Shown piece after piece: positions 10,101 to 23,100 of a DNA stretch of 64,000 bases. Within the stretch, counting starts at the first letter, position 1. Each line of letters starts with the position of its first letter. The notes under the pieces were generated by a model that had not been told where the DNA came from, searched no databases, and saw only the letters and a program-made list of their open reading frames with translations. Origin of the DNA: Paratrimastix pyriformis (taxonomy: Eukaryota; Preaxostyla; Paratrimastigidae); contig JAPMOS010000015.1 of assembly GCA_027972325.1 (NCBI GenBank), forward strand, positions 571,501 through 635,500, given 5' to 3'. The translations under genes and the position numbers were made by a program.

Positions 10101-13100
10101 CCCTGCAAGTTTCCTGTCCTCCGATCGCCGGACGGTGGCATCCCCTGGTGGCCAGGCTGCGAGGTGTGGCCGCCCTGGAGATGGCGGCCCAGCGGGCACA
10201 CCTGACGCGCCTCCTGCAAGAAACAGTCGCCGCACACGCCACCTCGGGGTGTTTGCAGGCCCGTCGGGCGATGGCCCTGAGCACGGCGCGCACCATCTTC
10301 GATCAGCGGCTGTCCCGGTTGGCCCCGGTCCGCGTGGTGCCCCCCGAACGGCGAGCCGAGATCGAGGACGCCATCCGCAGGCAAGCAGCCGTGCTGCAGC
10401 GAACTCGCTGGGAACCCCTCGAGCGCACCGCCACAGCCAACGCCCAGGAGGCCCGGCTTGCCATGGACGAGCTCGTGGAGCGGCTTCGCAGCAACCGGGC
10501 CGCGCAACTCAGCGCCCTCTCGGTGGCCATGACCGCTGCTCGGGGGGCCCGGATCGCGGCCGCTCGGGCCCGCCTGCAGGCAGGCCAGCAAGCCGTGCTC
10601 TCGAAAGGGTCCCAGAGCGGCGGCGAGTTTCCTTGGGCGGAGTCTGCCGCGAGGGCGGAGACGGCCCTGGGCCAGGCCCGGCTGGAACTCTCCAGGAGGG
10701 CAGCCGACCGGCTGACAGGCTACCAGGCTCCCCAGACCCCAGGCCAGCAGGAGGCCGCCCAAGCTGAGTGGGTTCGCACCGGCCGGGCCGCCGAGGAGAC
10801 TCTGCGGAACGAATTGGCCAACGGCAGGCGGCAAAGGATGGCCCAATGCCGGGCTCAGCATGCCCGCTATGCCGCGCGTCTGGAGGCCGCAGTCGCTGGT
10901 CGGCACCGCTGCGCCCATGGGGTGCCGGCTCGCCTGGAGGGGGCATGCGCCGCCGCGCTTCAGGACTGCCGAGTGGCTTGCCGGCAGCGGCTCGGGGCCG
11001 CCGTGGAAGGGTGCCGGGTGACTCATGACCTCGCCGACCGACGGCGTGTCGTCGCCGCCCGGGCCCACTGGGAGCGGGACCGAGCCAGATCCGAACGAGG
11101 CCTCTTTCAGCTCGTCAGTGCGGCTCGGGGGCGCTGCCTTGCCTTGCTGGAGTCGCTGCACGACCTCCGCCGGACCGGCTTGGAGGAGGCACAACGAACG
11201 GTGGCCGGCCAGTTGGGGGAGGCCCTGGATGAGCGGTGCTCCAAGCGGATCGGGAGAAGCGCTGCCGAATACGGAGGGGCGCGCCAGTCGAACCAGCGGG
11301 ATGCGTGCTCACGGGTGGCCACGCTCCGCGCGGAGATGGAACGACAGCGCTCCGCGGAGGAAGGCCAGACGATGACTCGGTGGAACGAAGCCCGAAAGCT
11401 GCGTGGCGCGCACGTCTTGAGGATTCTGACAGAGGGCCGCGGGGCCGCAGTGACGCGTGTGCAAAATATGCATGCTGCCTCTCATCGGGCCTCAGAGCAG
11501 GCCTGCGCAGCGTGCCTGACGGCAGCCCGGAACCGGATCGCGGGCGCCTCTCAATCGTCCCTCCAGTCGGCCCTGGCAGGGCAGGAGCCGACCGAGCGGG
11601 CGCGACGCTTCGAAATGCGCAGCCAGGACCAGGCCCGCCGCCGGTTGGCCGAGCAGACCCGAATGGGGCTCTGGCGAGAGACGCGAAGTCACCTCCTGGA
11701 AGCCCTGAACGACCAGAGGCGGCAGCGAGCGAGGGTGCTCGAGCAAAGCAGTACCGCCACATGCGCGCGCATCTTAGCCTTGTGCGAAGAGGAGCTCGAG
11801 CAGGCCCGAGTGGCGGCGGGGGCGGCTCGGGCTCAGCATGTGCAAGCACTTCAGGCAGCGGCGCGGGAGGCCGTGACCAAGGAGAGGGGGGCCCGAAGTG
11901 CGGCCCGCCAGAGACAATTGGACGAGGCTGAGCGGGCCGGGCAGGCAGCGCATGCGGCAGCCGTGGCCCAAGCGCGCCGCTGCGTGGAGCTGGCGTCTCG
12001 GGAGGCGGCGAAGCCAGCCATACCAAAGTTGGTGGAGGCACGTGCCACCGCCGCCGCCGAGATGCGAGCCGCGATTGAAGGGGCCGCCACCCTGCTGGCG
12101 GGGCGCCTGGCGGCTCGGCGGGTGGCCGTGGCCAGCGGGTACGGCCGGGCGGACCGGCTGCGGACCCTGGGGGCCCAGGCGGGCTGGGAGCAGGGCCGCC
12201 ACGAAGCGGCCCAACTGGCCGAGGGCCGGGCGGCCGTGCTGCGGGAGGCCGTTGCCGGGCTGCTCGTGGGGGCCCACCGGGAGCGGCTCCGGGCCCTGGG
12301 CGCCGCCCAGGCAGGCCACCGCGAGGGGCTGGCCGGCCGGCAGTTGGCCGGGGCCGAGGCGGGCCTGTCGGGGGCGCAGCTGGCCCGGCTGGCCGCCCAC
12401 GGGCAGGAGCTGGCGGCGTCCGCCCGGGCCGCGCTGGCGGAGGGCCGGCGGGCGGCCGAGGCGGGCCTGGCCGAGCGGCTGGCGGCCCAGGCGGCGCAGC
12501 TGGCCGCGGAGCGCGAGGCGGCCCTGGCGGGTGCCCTGGCGGAGCTGGAGGCCCACCGGGCCGAGACGCTGCAGTGGGTGCGCGACTCGCAGGCCCTGGG
12601 GGTCCCGGCGCCCTCGCCCGCGGTGCACTTCAGCCCCATGCCGTCGCCCGTCCCGTCGCCGGCCCCTCCGTCGCCCTTCTCCTTCTCGACGATGGCGGGC
12701 AGGCGCCGGGGTGGCACGCCCCCGCCGCCGCCCCGCCAGTCGCCGTCGCACCACCCGCGGCCCCGGCGGCCCCGACGGCCCCGACGGCCCTGGGCCCCTC
12801 GCCGCGGGCGGTGGCCCTGCGGCGGAAGGCAGCCCTGGTGCGATCGGCCCTGTCGACTTCGGCCCCCCAACTGGCCCCGCTGGCCCTGCTGGCACCCCCC
12901 GGCACCGGCACCGGCACCGGCACGAGCCCTGTCCCCCTCGCCCTTGCCCTCGCTCCCGAGGAGGGTGCCGCTGCGGCGGCTCGGGGGCGGGCGCCCTCGC
13001 CATCGACCAACCCGCCACTGTCGCCGCAGGAGGCACTGGAGGAGGGCCTCCAGCTGGTGGTGGTGGGGCCGCAGGGCCATGCCGAGGAGCCGCCCGTCGT

Positions 13101-14194
13101 CGTCGTCGCCGCCGCCGCCGCCGGTGGCAGCAGCAGCAGCAGCAGCAGCGCCACCGCATGGGCAGGGGCGCCGTCAGCGCTCTTCCCGCCGCCCTCGCCG
13201 GCCCGGTCGGCAGTGGTGATGGCGTCCCGGCGGCGTGGCGGCCAGCAGCAGGGGCAGCCCCGCGGCCCGCGCCGGCGGATTGTGACACCGGAGGAGTCGT
13301 TCTCCTCCTCCGAGGAGGCCTCGGCCGAGGGCGAGGGTGGCGAGCGAGGCCGGCGAGGCCGGCGAGGGTGGCGAGGGCGAAGGTGGCTACCCGGCGGCGG
13401 GCCCGCTGCTGGGCGAGTCGGCCTCTGCGGCGAGCCTGTTCCCCAGCTGGGCCAGCAGCAGCGCGGCCAGCGTGAGCAGCAGCAGCCGGGCGGGCATCCT
13501 CGCCGGGGGCACGGGCGGCGGCGGTGGTGGTGGCGGCGGCGGCGGGGAGACGGCCTCGATGGTGCGCGCCCGGGCGGCGGTGCTGAGCCAGTGCGAGGCG
13601 GCCCGGGCGGCGGCCGAGGCGGAGCAGCTGGAGGCCGTGGCGGCCGTGGAGCGGACGCGGCTGGTGCGGCGGGCGGCCGCCCAGCAGCAGTGGGCCCAGG
13701 AGCGCACCCGGGCCGAGCGGGCCTGCCAGGGCCAGGGCCAGGCGACCCGGCGGGCGGTGGCGGCCGCCCTGGGCCGGGTCCACCGGGAGGGCCGGCTGGC
13801 CGAGGTGCGGGCGGCCCACCGCGAGCAGGTGCACCGGGAGGTCGCGGGTCGGCTGGCGGCGGCGGCGGCGGCCGGGGCTGCTCGCGGGGCGGCCGCGGTG
13901 GCGGGCCACCTGGAGACCCTGCGGCGGGCGGCGGCCCAGCGCACGGAGGCCCTGGCCCGCGAGCAGGCCCTGGGGCGCCGCCGGCGCGAGGCGGCCGCCC
14001 GGGGCGAGTGGGCCGGCCGGCGGGCGGACCTGCTGCGGCGCTACGGGGCGCTGCTGGCCGGCCAGCGGGCGGCGGCGCTGGCCCGGGTGCGGGGGCTGCA
14101 GACCCAGCTGGCGGCCCTGGGACTGGGCCGGGGCCTGGACCGCCACTGCCGGGGCCCGGAGGAGGGGCCACCGCGCCCGCGCCTGCGCCCGCGT

Positions 14195-14232
<38 letters not shown>

Positions 14233-17200
14233 TCCCCCCAGGTGGTGGCCGTCCGGGGGCTGGCCGCCCGCGCCGGGGAGGCGGTGGCGGGGCGGCGGCG
14301 CCAGCTGGCCGAGGTGGAGGCCCCGCTGCGGCTGCAGGAGGCCGCGGCGCGGCTGGCGGCCGAGGGTGCCCGACGGGTGGAGGCCGCCCAGGCCCAGTGG
14401 CGCCGCGAGCGGGCGGGACGCCTGGCGGGGTGGGCCGCCCAGCGGGAGCGGTGCGGCCAGCGGATGGCGGCCGCCTCGGGACCCCTGGCCACGGGTGCGT
14501 TGACGGCCCAGTGCGCGCTGGGCAGCCGGGCGGACGTGGCCACACGAGGGGCGGCCCGCCTGCAGTCCGCTGCCCGGGATGCCCTGCGCACCCATGCCGG
14601 CGGGCTGGCCGAGCGGGCCCGGGCACGCCTGGCCGAGGCGCAGGCTCGGTGGGCCGCGACGGCGGCTGCCCGTGAGCGCCAGGCGCGGCTCGATTGGTCC
14701 GCTCGGCGCGAGCAGCACATCCTTGCCCGTCGGCAGGCCGCCGCCCGACTCGGAGCTTTCCGACTTTCCCGCTCGGCTCGTTTGCTGGATGCAGCGCAGA
14801 CCGCCTTGCCCACCAAGGCGGAGGAGCTCTTTGTTGCGACAGTCCTTCAACTCGCCTCCGGCCTTCGCACTGCGGTCGGCACCGCTGTCCTTCGCTTTCC
14901 GACGGCCGACCGACTGCGCGTCTCGGCGGCCCTCACATCCCAGTGGCACCCGGCCCGGCTTGCTGCCTTCACGGCCCGATCTGCCCAATGGGCGCATGCC
15001 CGGCAGGCCTTTCAGGAGGCTTTTGCCTCGGGACACACCACCGGCCGCCTCCCTGCCCTCCGCCAGGCGGCAGGCACCCTCCAGACGGCCTCTCGGTCTC
15101 GCCTCGGTGCTGCGGCGGCCGGCATCCCGATTTTGGCGGCCGAGCGGCTCTCGCTCTGCCGCGGCCGCCTCGCAGATTGCCGTCATTCGGCCCTCGCCCA
15201 GGCCGCCGAGTTCGCAAGGGCCGCTCGGGCTAGTGTCTTTGCCAACACCTGCGCCGAGTGGCAGGAGCGGCGCGCGGTCAGCCTGGCGAGCCATCAATCC
15301 GGCTGCGAGCGCGACCATGCCGCGGCCGTCCTCGATGCGGCCGACATGTTGGCCACAGCGCAACGGGTCAACGAGGAACGGTGGGCGCGTGACTCTCGGC
15401 TGGCGGACTTCGCCCGACTCTGCTGCGAGCGGGTCCTGTGCAATCTGGAGGCCGCACGGGTTCCCCTTCGCACCTCGGGCCGCCTGCGCACCCTCTCGGC
15501 CGAAGCGGCCGCTCGTCGGGCCCGCAGTCAGCAGGAGCGCTCCATCGCCGGGCGGCTCAACAGCCAGCGAGTTGCCGACCTGCAGGCGTTCGAACGGTGC
15601 TGCCAGGGGCGGCCCCTGCAATTAGCCCAGGCCCACGCATCCATCGACCAGGCTCTGCTTGAGGCGACTGTTTTGTCTCGCGCCGAGTGCGCGGCTCAGG
15701 CCGGTCTTGCCCAGCTCTCCTCCCGCCGGAGCGCCCTTCTTGCCCTGCTCGACGCCGCTTTGAGCCGCGAGGAGTGCGACTGCCAGCAGCGTCAGTCCGC
15801 GCGGATGGCCTCGGCGGAGCAGACCCTCGCCCACGAGCGCAGTTCGGCCCTCGAAGCCCGCCGGATGGAGCTCCTCGCCAGCCGGGCCGACGCGCTGCAG
15901 CTCATCCGCGATCGCCACCGGGCCGACCTGGCCGCAGCGGCCTCCCCTCGTCTTTCCTCGGCGCCGCGGCCCCGTCACAGCCCGCGCTTCCCGAGCGGCG
16001 TGCGGGGCCCCACCGAGGATCAGCCGATCGCCGGGCGGCCTGGGCCCACGGCCTCCCCGCTGGCCCGAACCGAGTTGGGGCCCTCCGCCCCAGAGGCGGA
16101 GGCGACCACGGACGAAGAACCGGTTCGGCCGGGTGCCCCCACAGCCATCATCCAGGTGGCAGTAGAGTGCGGGACGGTCCCACCTCCGGCCACCGTGGAG
16201 ACGGAGGCCGAGTCAACGGTGCTGAGCCAGTGCGAGGCGGCCCGGGCGGCGGCCGAGGCGGAGCAGCTGGAGGCCGTGGCGGCCGTGGAGCGGACGCGGC
16301 TGGTGCGGCGGGTCGAAGACGCCCGGCTGGAGCACGCCCGGCGGGGCCGCTTCGCCCAGGCGGCCGCCCAGCAGCAGTGGGCCCAGGAGCGCACCCGGGC
16401 CGAGCGGGCCTGCCAGGGCCAGGGCCAGGCGACCCGGCGGGCGGTGGCGGCCGCCCTGGGTCGGGTCCACCGGGAGGGCCGGTGCGACGTACTTTCCAAG
16501 GCAGCTACCGTACTCAGCACGGCCAGTGATGCTTGCCTTGAGCGCGCCGTCAGCAGGGCTGTAGCCGGCCATGCGGAACGGCTCGCCGCCTGCCGGGCCG
16601 CTCTTCATACCGATGCCACCTCCCGTCTTTTGGCCGCCTCTGCCAGGGCGGAGGCTGACCGAGCCGTGCGCTGCGCCCGTGCCACTGATGCTTGGCGGCG
16701 CGCCCAGGTGACGATCTTGTCCTCCCTGGCCGCCCTCCACCGGGGGCAGTTGCAGGCGACTCTCAGGCAAACACGCGATACGCAGCAGCTCGGGGCTTCC
16801 CTGACCGCACGCCTCGATGCGGGCGCGGCGCAAGCCCTGGCAGCAGAGAAAACCCGCGCTCAGCTGGCCCTTGGCTCCTTCCGCCGAGAGCGGGCCGATG
16901 CCAGCCGCACGCAGCGGAGTCGGCTGGTCATCGCCCTGACCGCCCAGCGGCGCCAGCGGATGGGCGAGGCGACGGCCCGGTGGGCCCTCGACCGATCCGC
17001 CCGGCTGATCGCCCAGGGGGCCGAGGAAGAGCGCACCGACCGGTCCCGCCGCGCCATCCTGGGACGGCTCCTCGATGTTTCTCGGCGCCTCGACTTGCCT
17101 GCCGCGGCGGCCACTCTGATCGCCCAAAGTCAGGTGCGCCTGGACCAGGCGGCCCGCGATCGGCTCCAGCAGCACCGAGTCGCCCAGCGCCAGCAGGCAG

Positions 17201-20140
17201 CCCGCCGGCGCGACGAGGCCTATTCTGTGTGGACCCAGGGCCGCCAAGCGCAGGAAGCGACGTTCCTGGTACAGCCTGCGCTCGCTGGCGAACGGAGCGC
17301 CCGGCTGGCCGAAGCCCGGCTCAGATTCGAGACCCTCCGGCGGGAATCGGTGGCCCGGGCTGCCCATCGGCTGGCCCAGCTCACCGCCGACAGCCTCCAG
17401 CGGATCGAGCGCGCCGCCCGCGCGGCCGAGTCGCTCTTCGCGGGGCGTCTCCGGTGGTCGGTTGCCGGTGCAGCTCAGAGTCAGCGGCCCAGCGACCAGT
17501 TGCGGGTGATGAGCGCGCAGTCCCAATGGAAGGCCACCGGTCAGGCACACGAGCGCCAGTTGCTCGAGGCCACCGTGGCCGCGCGGGCGTGCCTGGGGGC
17601 CCGTATGGGACAGCTGGCCCATGAGCGGCGGGTCCTGCTGGGCGAGCAGACCGAGCTGAAGGGGCGCCTCGCGGCCCGGTGGGCCAGCAGTGCCGTTGAG
17701 CAGCTGGACGCCGCCCAACAGGTGATGACCCAGAAGGGACGGCGCCTGCAGGCCACCTGGATGGCGTCCGTGGAGCACGCGAGGGCCGAGCTCGAGGAGA
17801 CCCAGAGGAGGCGGCTGGAGGATGCCCGCAACGCCGCGACCAGGAGCGGAGGGGCGCGTGCCGCGGTCAGGGAGCGGCTGGAAGGCGAGGCCCAGAGGAA
17901 GAAGGCCCAAATGGCGCGGATGGTGACCGCATTCCAGGAGGAGGCCGCCGCCGAGATGCGAGCCGCGATTGAAGGGGCCGCCACCCTGCTGGCGGGGCGC
18001 CTGGCGGCTCGGCGGGTGGCCGTGGCCAGCGGGTACGGCCGGGCGGACCGGCTGCGGACCCTGGGGGCCCAGGCGGGCTGGGAGCAGGGCCGCCACGAAG
18101 CGGCCCAACTGGCCGAGGGCCGGGCGGCCGTGCTGCGGGAGGCCGTTGCCGGGCTGCTCGTGGGGGCCCACCGGGAGCGGCTCCGGGCCCTGGGCGCCGC
18201 CCAGGCAGGCCACCGCGAGGGGCTGGCCGGCCGGCAGTTGGCCGGGGCCGAGGCGGGCCTGTCGGGGGCGCAGCTGGCCCGGCTGGCCGCCCACGGGCAG
18301 GAGCTGGCGGCGTCCGCCCGGGCCGCGCTGGCGGAGGGCCGGCGGGCGGCCGAGGCGGGCCTGGCCGAGCGGCTGGCGGCCCAGGCGGCGCAGCTGGCCG
18401 CGGAGCGCGAGGCGGCCCTGGCGGGTGCCCTGGCGGAGCTGGAGGCCCACCGGGCCGAGACGCTGCAGTGGGTGCGCGACTCGCAGGCCCTGGGGGTCCC
18501 GGCGCCCTCGCCCGCGGTGCACTTCAGCCCCATGCCGTCGCCCGTCCCGTCGCCGGCCCCTCCGTCGCCCTTCTCCTTCTCGACGATGGCGGGCAGGCGC
18601 CGGGGTGGCACGCCCCCGCCGCCGCCCCGCCAGTCGCCGTCGCACCACCCCGCGGCCCCGGCGGCCCCGACGGCCCCGACGGCCCTGGGCCCCTCGCCGC
18701 GGGCGGTGGCCCTGCGGCGGAAGGCAGCCCTGGTGCGATCGGCCCTGTCGACTTCGGCCCCCCAACTGGCCCCGCTGGCCCTGCTGGCACCCCCCGGCAC
18801 CGGCACCGGCACCGGCACGAGCCCTGTCCCCCTCGCCCTTGCCCTCGCTCCCGAGGAGGGTGCCGCTGCGGCGGCTCGGGGGCGGGCGCCCTCGCCATCG
18901 ACCAACCCGCCACTGTCGCCGCAGGAGGCACTGGAGGAGGGCCTCCAGCTGGTGGTGGTGGGGCCGCAGGGCCATGCCGAGGAGCCGCCCGTCGTCGTCG
19001 TCGCCGCCGCCGCCGCCGGTGGCAGCAGCAGCAGCAGCAGCAGCGCCACCGCATGGGCAGGGGCGCCGTCAGCGCTCTTCCCGCCGCCCTCGCCGGCCCG
19101 GTCGGCAGTGGTGATGGCGTCCCGGCGGCGTGGCGGCCAGCAGCAGGGGCAGCCCCGCGGCCCGCGCCGGCGGATTGTGACACCGGAGGAGTCGTTCTCC
19201 TCCTCCGAGGAGGCCTCGGCCGAGGGCGAGGGTGGCGAGAGCGAGGCCGGCGAGGCCGGCGAGGGTGGCGAGGGCGAAGGTGGCTACCCGGCGGCGGGCC
19301 CGCTGCTGGGCGAGTCGGCCTCTGCGGCGAGCCTGTTCCCCAGCTGGGCCAGCAGCAGCGCGGCCAGCGTGAGCAGCAGCAGCCGGGCGGGCATCCTCGC
19401 CGGGGGCACGGGCGGCGGCGGTGGTGGTGGCGGCGGCGGCGGGGAGACGGCCTCGATGGTGCGCGCCCGGGCGGCGGTGCTGAGCCAGTGCGAGGCGGCC
19501 CGGGCGGCGGCCGAGGCGGAGCAGCTGGAGGCCGTGGCGGCCGTGGAGCGGACGCGGCTGGTGCGGCGGGTCGAAGACGCCCGGCTGGAGCACGCCCGGC
19601 GGGGCCGCTTCGCCCAGGCGGCCGCCCAGCAGCAGTGGGCCCAGGAGCGCACCCGGGCCGAGCGGGCCTGCCAGGGCCAGGGCCAGGCGACCCGGCGGGC
19701 GGTGGCGGCCGCCCTGGGCCGGGTCCACCGGGAGGGCCGGCTGGCCGAGGTGCGGGCGGCCCACCGCGAGCAGGTGCACCGGGAGGTCGCGGGTCGGCTG
19801 GCGGCGGCGGCGGCGGCCGGGGCTGCTCGCGGGGCGGCCGCGGTGGCGGGCCACCTGGAGACCCTGCGGCGGGCGGCGGCCCAGCGCACGGAGGCCCTGG
19901 CCCGCGAGCAGGCCCTGGGGCGCCGCCGGCGCGAGGCGGCCGCCCGGGGCGAGTGGGCCGGCCGGCGGGCGGACCTGCTGCGGCGCTACGGGGCGCTGCT
20001 GGCCGGCCAGCGGGCGGCGGCGCTGGCCCGGGTGCGGGGGCTGCAGACCCAGCTGGCGGCCCTGGGACTGGGCCGGGGCCTGGACCGCCACTGCCGGGGC
20101 CCGGAGGAGGGGGCCACCGCGCCCGCGCCTGCGCCCGCGT

Positions 20141-20178
<38 letters not shown>

Positions 20179-23100
20179 TCCCCCCAGGTGGTGGCCGTCC
20201 GGGGGCTGGCCGCCCGCGCCGGGGAGGCGGTGGCGGGGCGGCGGCGCCAGCTGGCCGAGGTGGAGGCCCCGCTGCGGCTGCAGGAGGCCGCGGCGCGGCT
20301 GGCGGCCGAGGGTGCCCGACGGGTGGAGGCCGCCCAGGCCCAGTGGCGCCGCGAGCGGGCGGGACGCCTGGCGGGGTGGGCCGCCCAGCGGGAGCGGTGC
20401 GGCCAGCGGATGGCGGCCGCCTCGGGACCCCTGGCCACGGGTGCGTTGACGGCCCAGTGCGCGCTGGGCAGCCGGGCGGACGTGGCCACACGAGGGGCGG
20501 CCCGCCTGCAGTCCGCTGCCCGGGATGCCCTGCGCACCCATGCCGGCGGGCTGGCCGAGCGGGCCCGGGCACGCCTGGCCGAGGCGCAGGCTCGCTGGGC
20601 CGCGACGGCGGCTGCCCGTGAGCGCCAGGCGCGGCTCGATTGGTCCTCCGCGAGCGCGGCAGTCCTCTCGCAGTCCCGTTTGGGCTCCAGTTCCTTCCTC
20701 GCGTCCTCCCTTGCCCGTGCTGCCGCCCGTCTCGCTGCCGCTCACGCCCCGGCCCTCCAAGCTGGCGATGGCGCCATGACCCAGGCCACTCGGCTCCTGG
20801 GCGATCGGTTCCTGACCCGCTGCGTCAGCCTGTCCGCTGGCTATGGCCGAGCCGACCAGTTCCGCCTCATGCAGCTGCGCTCTTCGTTGGAGCACCTTCG
20901 GGGCAGGCGCGAGGTCGCCCTCGCCCAGGCCGCCCACGCCGCTCGGCTGGCCTCCTCGGATCGCCTCGCGGCAGCCCACCGGAACCGCCTGTCTGCCTTG
21001 GAAGATGCCCTGCGGCACGCGGGCCAAACCCTGGTTGCCGCCCTTGCGGAGTCTGCCGCTCGGGCCACGGGGGCCCACTCGGCGACCCTTGGCCAGCTCA
21101 ACCGCGCCCACCTTTCGTCCGGCCACCGCCGGCTGGCCGCCTGCCGGGCCGAACTCGAGCTCGTCCAAAGCCGTCGCCTCTCCGCCGCTGCCGAGGAGAA
21201 TGCTGCCCGTCGGCGACGGGGGATCGTGCTGGCTCGCACCCAGCTGGAGCAAGCTGCTCAGGGGCACCTCGTGCGGGCCCGTGAGACCCTCTCGCCTGGC
21301 GCCCTGGATGCCCTGGCCGCCCGCGCCGCCGATCCGCTGACCGCCGTCCGCGCGCTGCTCGCCCAGGCCGCCCAGCGGAGGCTCCACTCGGCTGCTCACC
21401 CGGCCGGCGCCGACGACCGGCTCCGCGAGCTGCGCTGCCTCCAGCAGTCCGCCGCCGAGGGGTGCCACCGCGAGCGGCTCCTCGATGTGGCCCTCGCCGC
21501 CAGCCGAGCGGCCTTCCGCGCCCAGATGGACCGCGCCCGGGTCGCACGCGGGGCGACCCTCGCCCAAGCACAGCGGGACGCCGCCGGGGATGCCCTGGCT
21601 GGACGCCTCGCGACCTCGGGGCAGGCGTGCCATGAGCAGCGCATCGCCCGACTGGCCGACCAGTCCGCCCGCTTGCAGGCGGCCCTGCGGCAGGCCATCG
21701 CCGACGAAGCCGCCTCCCACAGGCGCCAGGAGGCCACCCGGCTGGCCCAAGGGGCCGAGCGTCTGGCCCAGTCGCGCACTGAGGCGATCGCCCGCGTCTC
21801 GGCGGCCTTGGAGGCCCGGCGCCAGCAGGCCCTCCGCCGAGTGCGGGAAGGGAAGCCCCTCGCCTCGCCGCCGGGGCCCTCGCTCCGGTCGCCCTTCCGC
21901 CAGCTGTGGCCCCCCTCGTCTCCTGCCCTGCCCTCGCCCAACTCGCTCGTCTCGCCCTACCCGCTCTCGGCCCGGGCCCTCTCTCCTCCCCCTCCACGGC
22001 CCCCCACTGCCACCTCCCCGACCCGGGCAGCAGCGGAGGCCCTCGAGCCGCCGGTCATGGCGCCAACATCCGCATCCCTCTCTCCGCCATCCCCGCTCGG
22101 TGCCCGGCCCCCCGCTGCCCCTCTGGCCATGGCCCGACCCCCTCCCTTGCTGCTCGTCCCCGGGCCTCCTCAGCACCTCTTGACCCCACCCTCCTCGTCC
22201 GCTTTCCTCTCCGGCGCGATGGCCGCACCACGGGCGGCGGCCGAGGCGGAGCAGCTGGAGGCCGTGGCGGCCGTGGAGCGGACGCGGCTGGTGCGGCGGG
22301 TCGAAGACGCCCGGCTGGAGCACGCCCGGCGGGGCCGCTTCGCCCAGGCGGCCGCCCAGCAGCAGTGGGCCCAGGAGCGCACCCGGGCCGAGCGGGCCTG
22401 CCAGGGCCAGGGCCAGGCGACCCGCCAGCAACTGGCCGCCTCGCTGACCGACCTCGCGGCCGCCCGGCAGGCGGCCCTGGCAGGGCTGCCGGAGGGACCC
22501 GCCCAGATGGAACGCCTCCAGGGAGTCGCGGATCGCCTCCATGCAGAGGCTTCCCGCAAGCTGGCCGCTCACCTCGCCTGGTGCCGCCAGGGCGCTGCCC
22601 AGCGATCGGCCGCCCATCGGGCCGCCCTCGCGGATCCCCAGGCCATCCGTGCCGCCCTCCTGGAGCAGTGGCGAGCCCAGCGGGCAGCACTGCTCGCCCA
22701 GCACCGCGCCATCCTCGCCGCCCGGCAGCGCGCCCTGCTGGGGCGGATCCGTGACGAGTCAGCCCGCCGGCTGGCCCTGGTCGACGCGCTCGCTGCCTCA
22801 GCCCAGCTCGAGGGCCGCGCCCTGGCCGGCCAGGCGGCAGCCACCTTGGCCATGCGGCAGCGGGTGCAGCAGGTGGCCGGGGCCCAGCGCGCTCGGGGCT
22901 TCCTCTTCGCCTTCGGCCTCTCGGCTCAGCGCGGGTGGGCCCAGCTGGGCCTCCACATGGCCGACCTCCAGGCCAGGCGTGCCGTGGTGCTCGCCTCGGC
23001 GCCGCCCGTGCCCAGCGGCCACCAAGGGGGCCAATCCCCCGACCTGGCGAACGGGAACGGGGCCTTTGGGCGGCTGCTGGCCTTGCACCACCAGCGCCGG

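Noticed and set aside
11774-14626. A 950-codon open frame on the minus strand, rich in Pro, Arg and Gly
   Set aside because: It is the antisense shadow of the giant gene: GC-rich DNA lacks stops, the composition is unlike a folded protein, and its pattern repeats at 16,213-22,704 only because the sense segment is duplicated.
16213-22704. Several minus-strand frames of 500-1,200 codons
   Set aside because: These are also shadows of the sense coiled-coil frame; the sense frame has heptad-like structure and the antisense frames do not.
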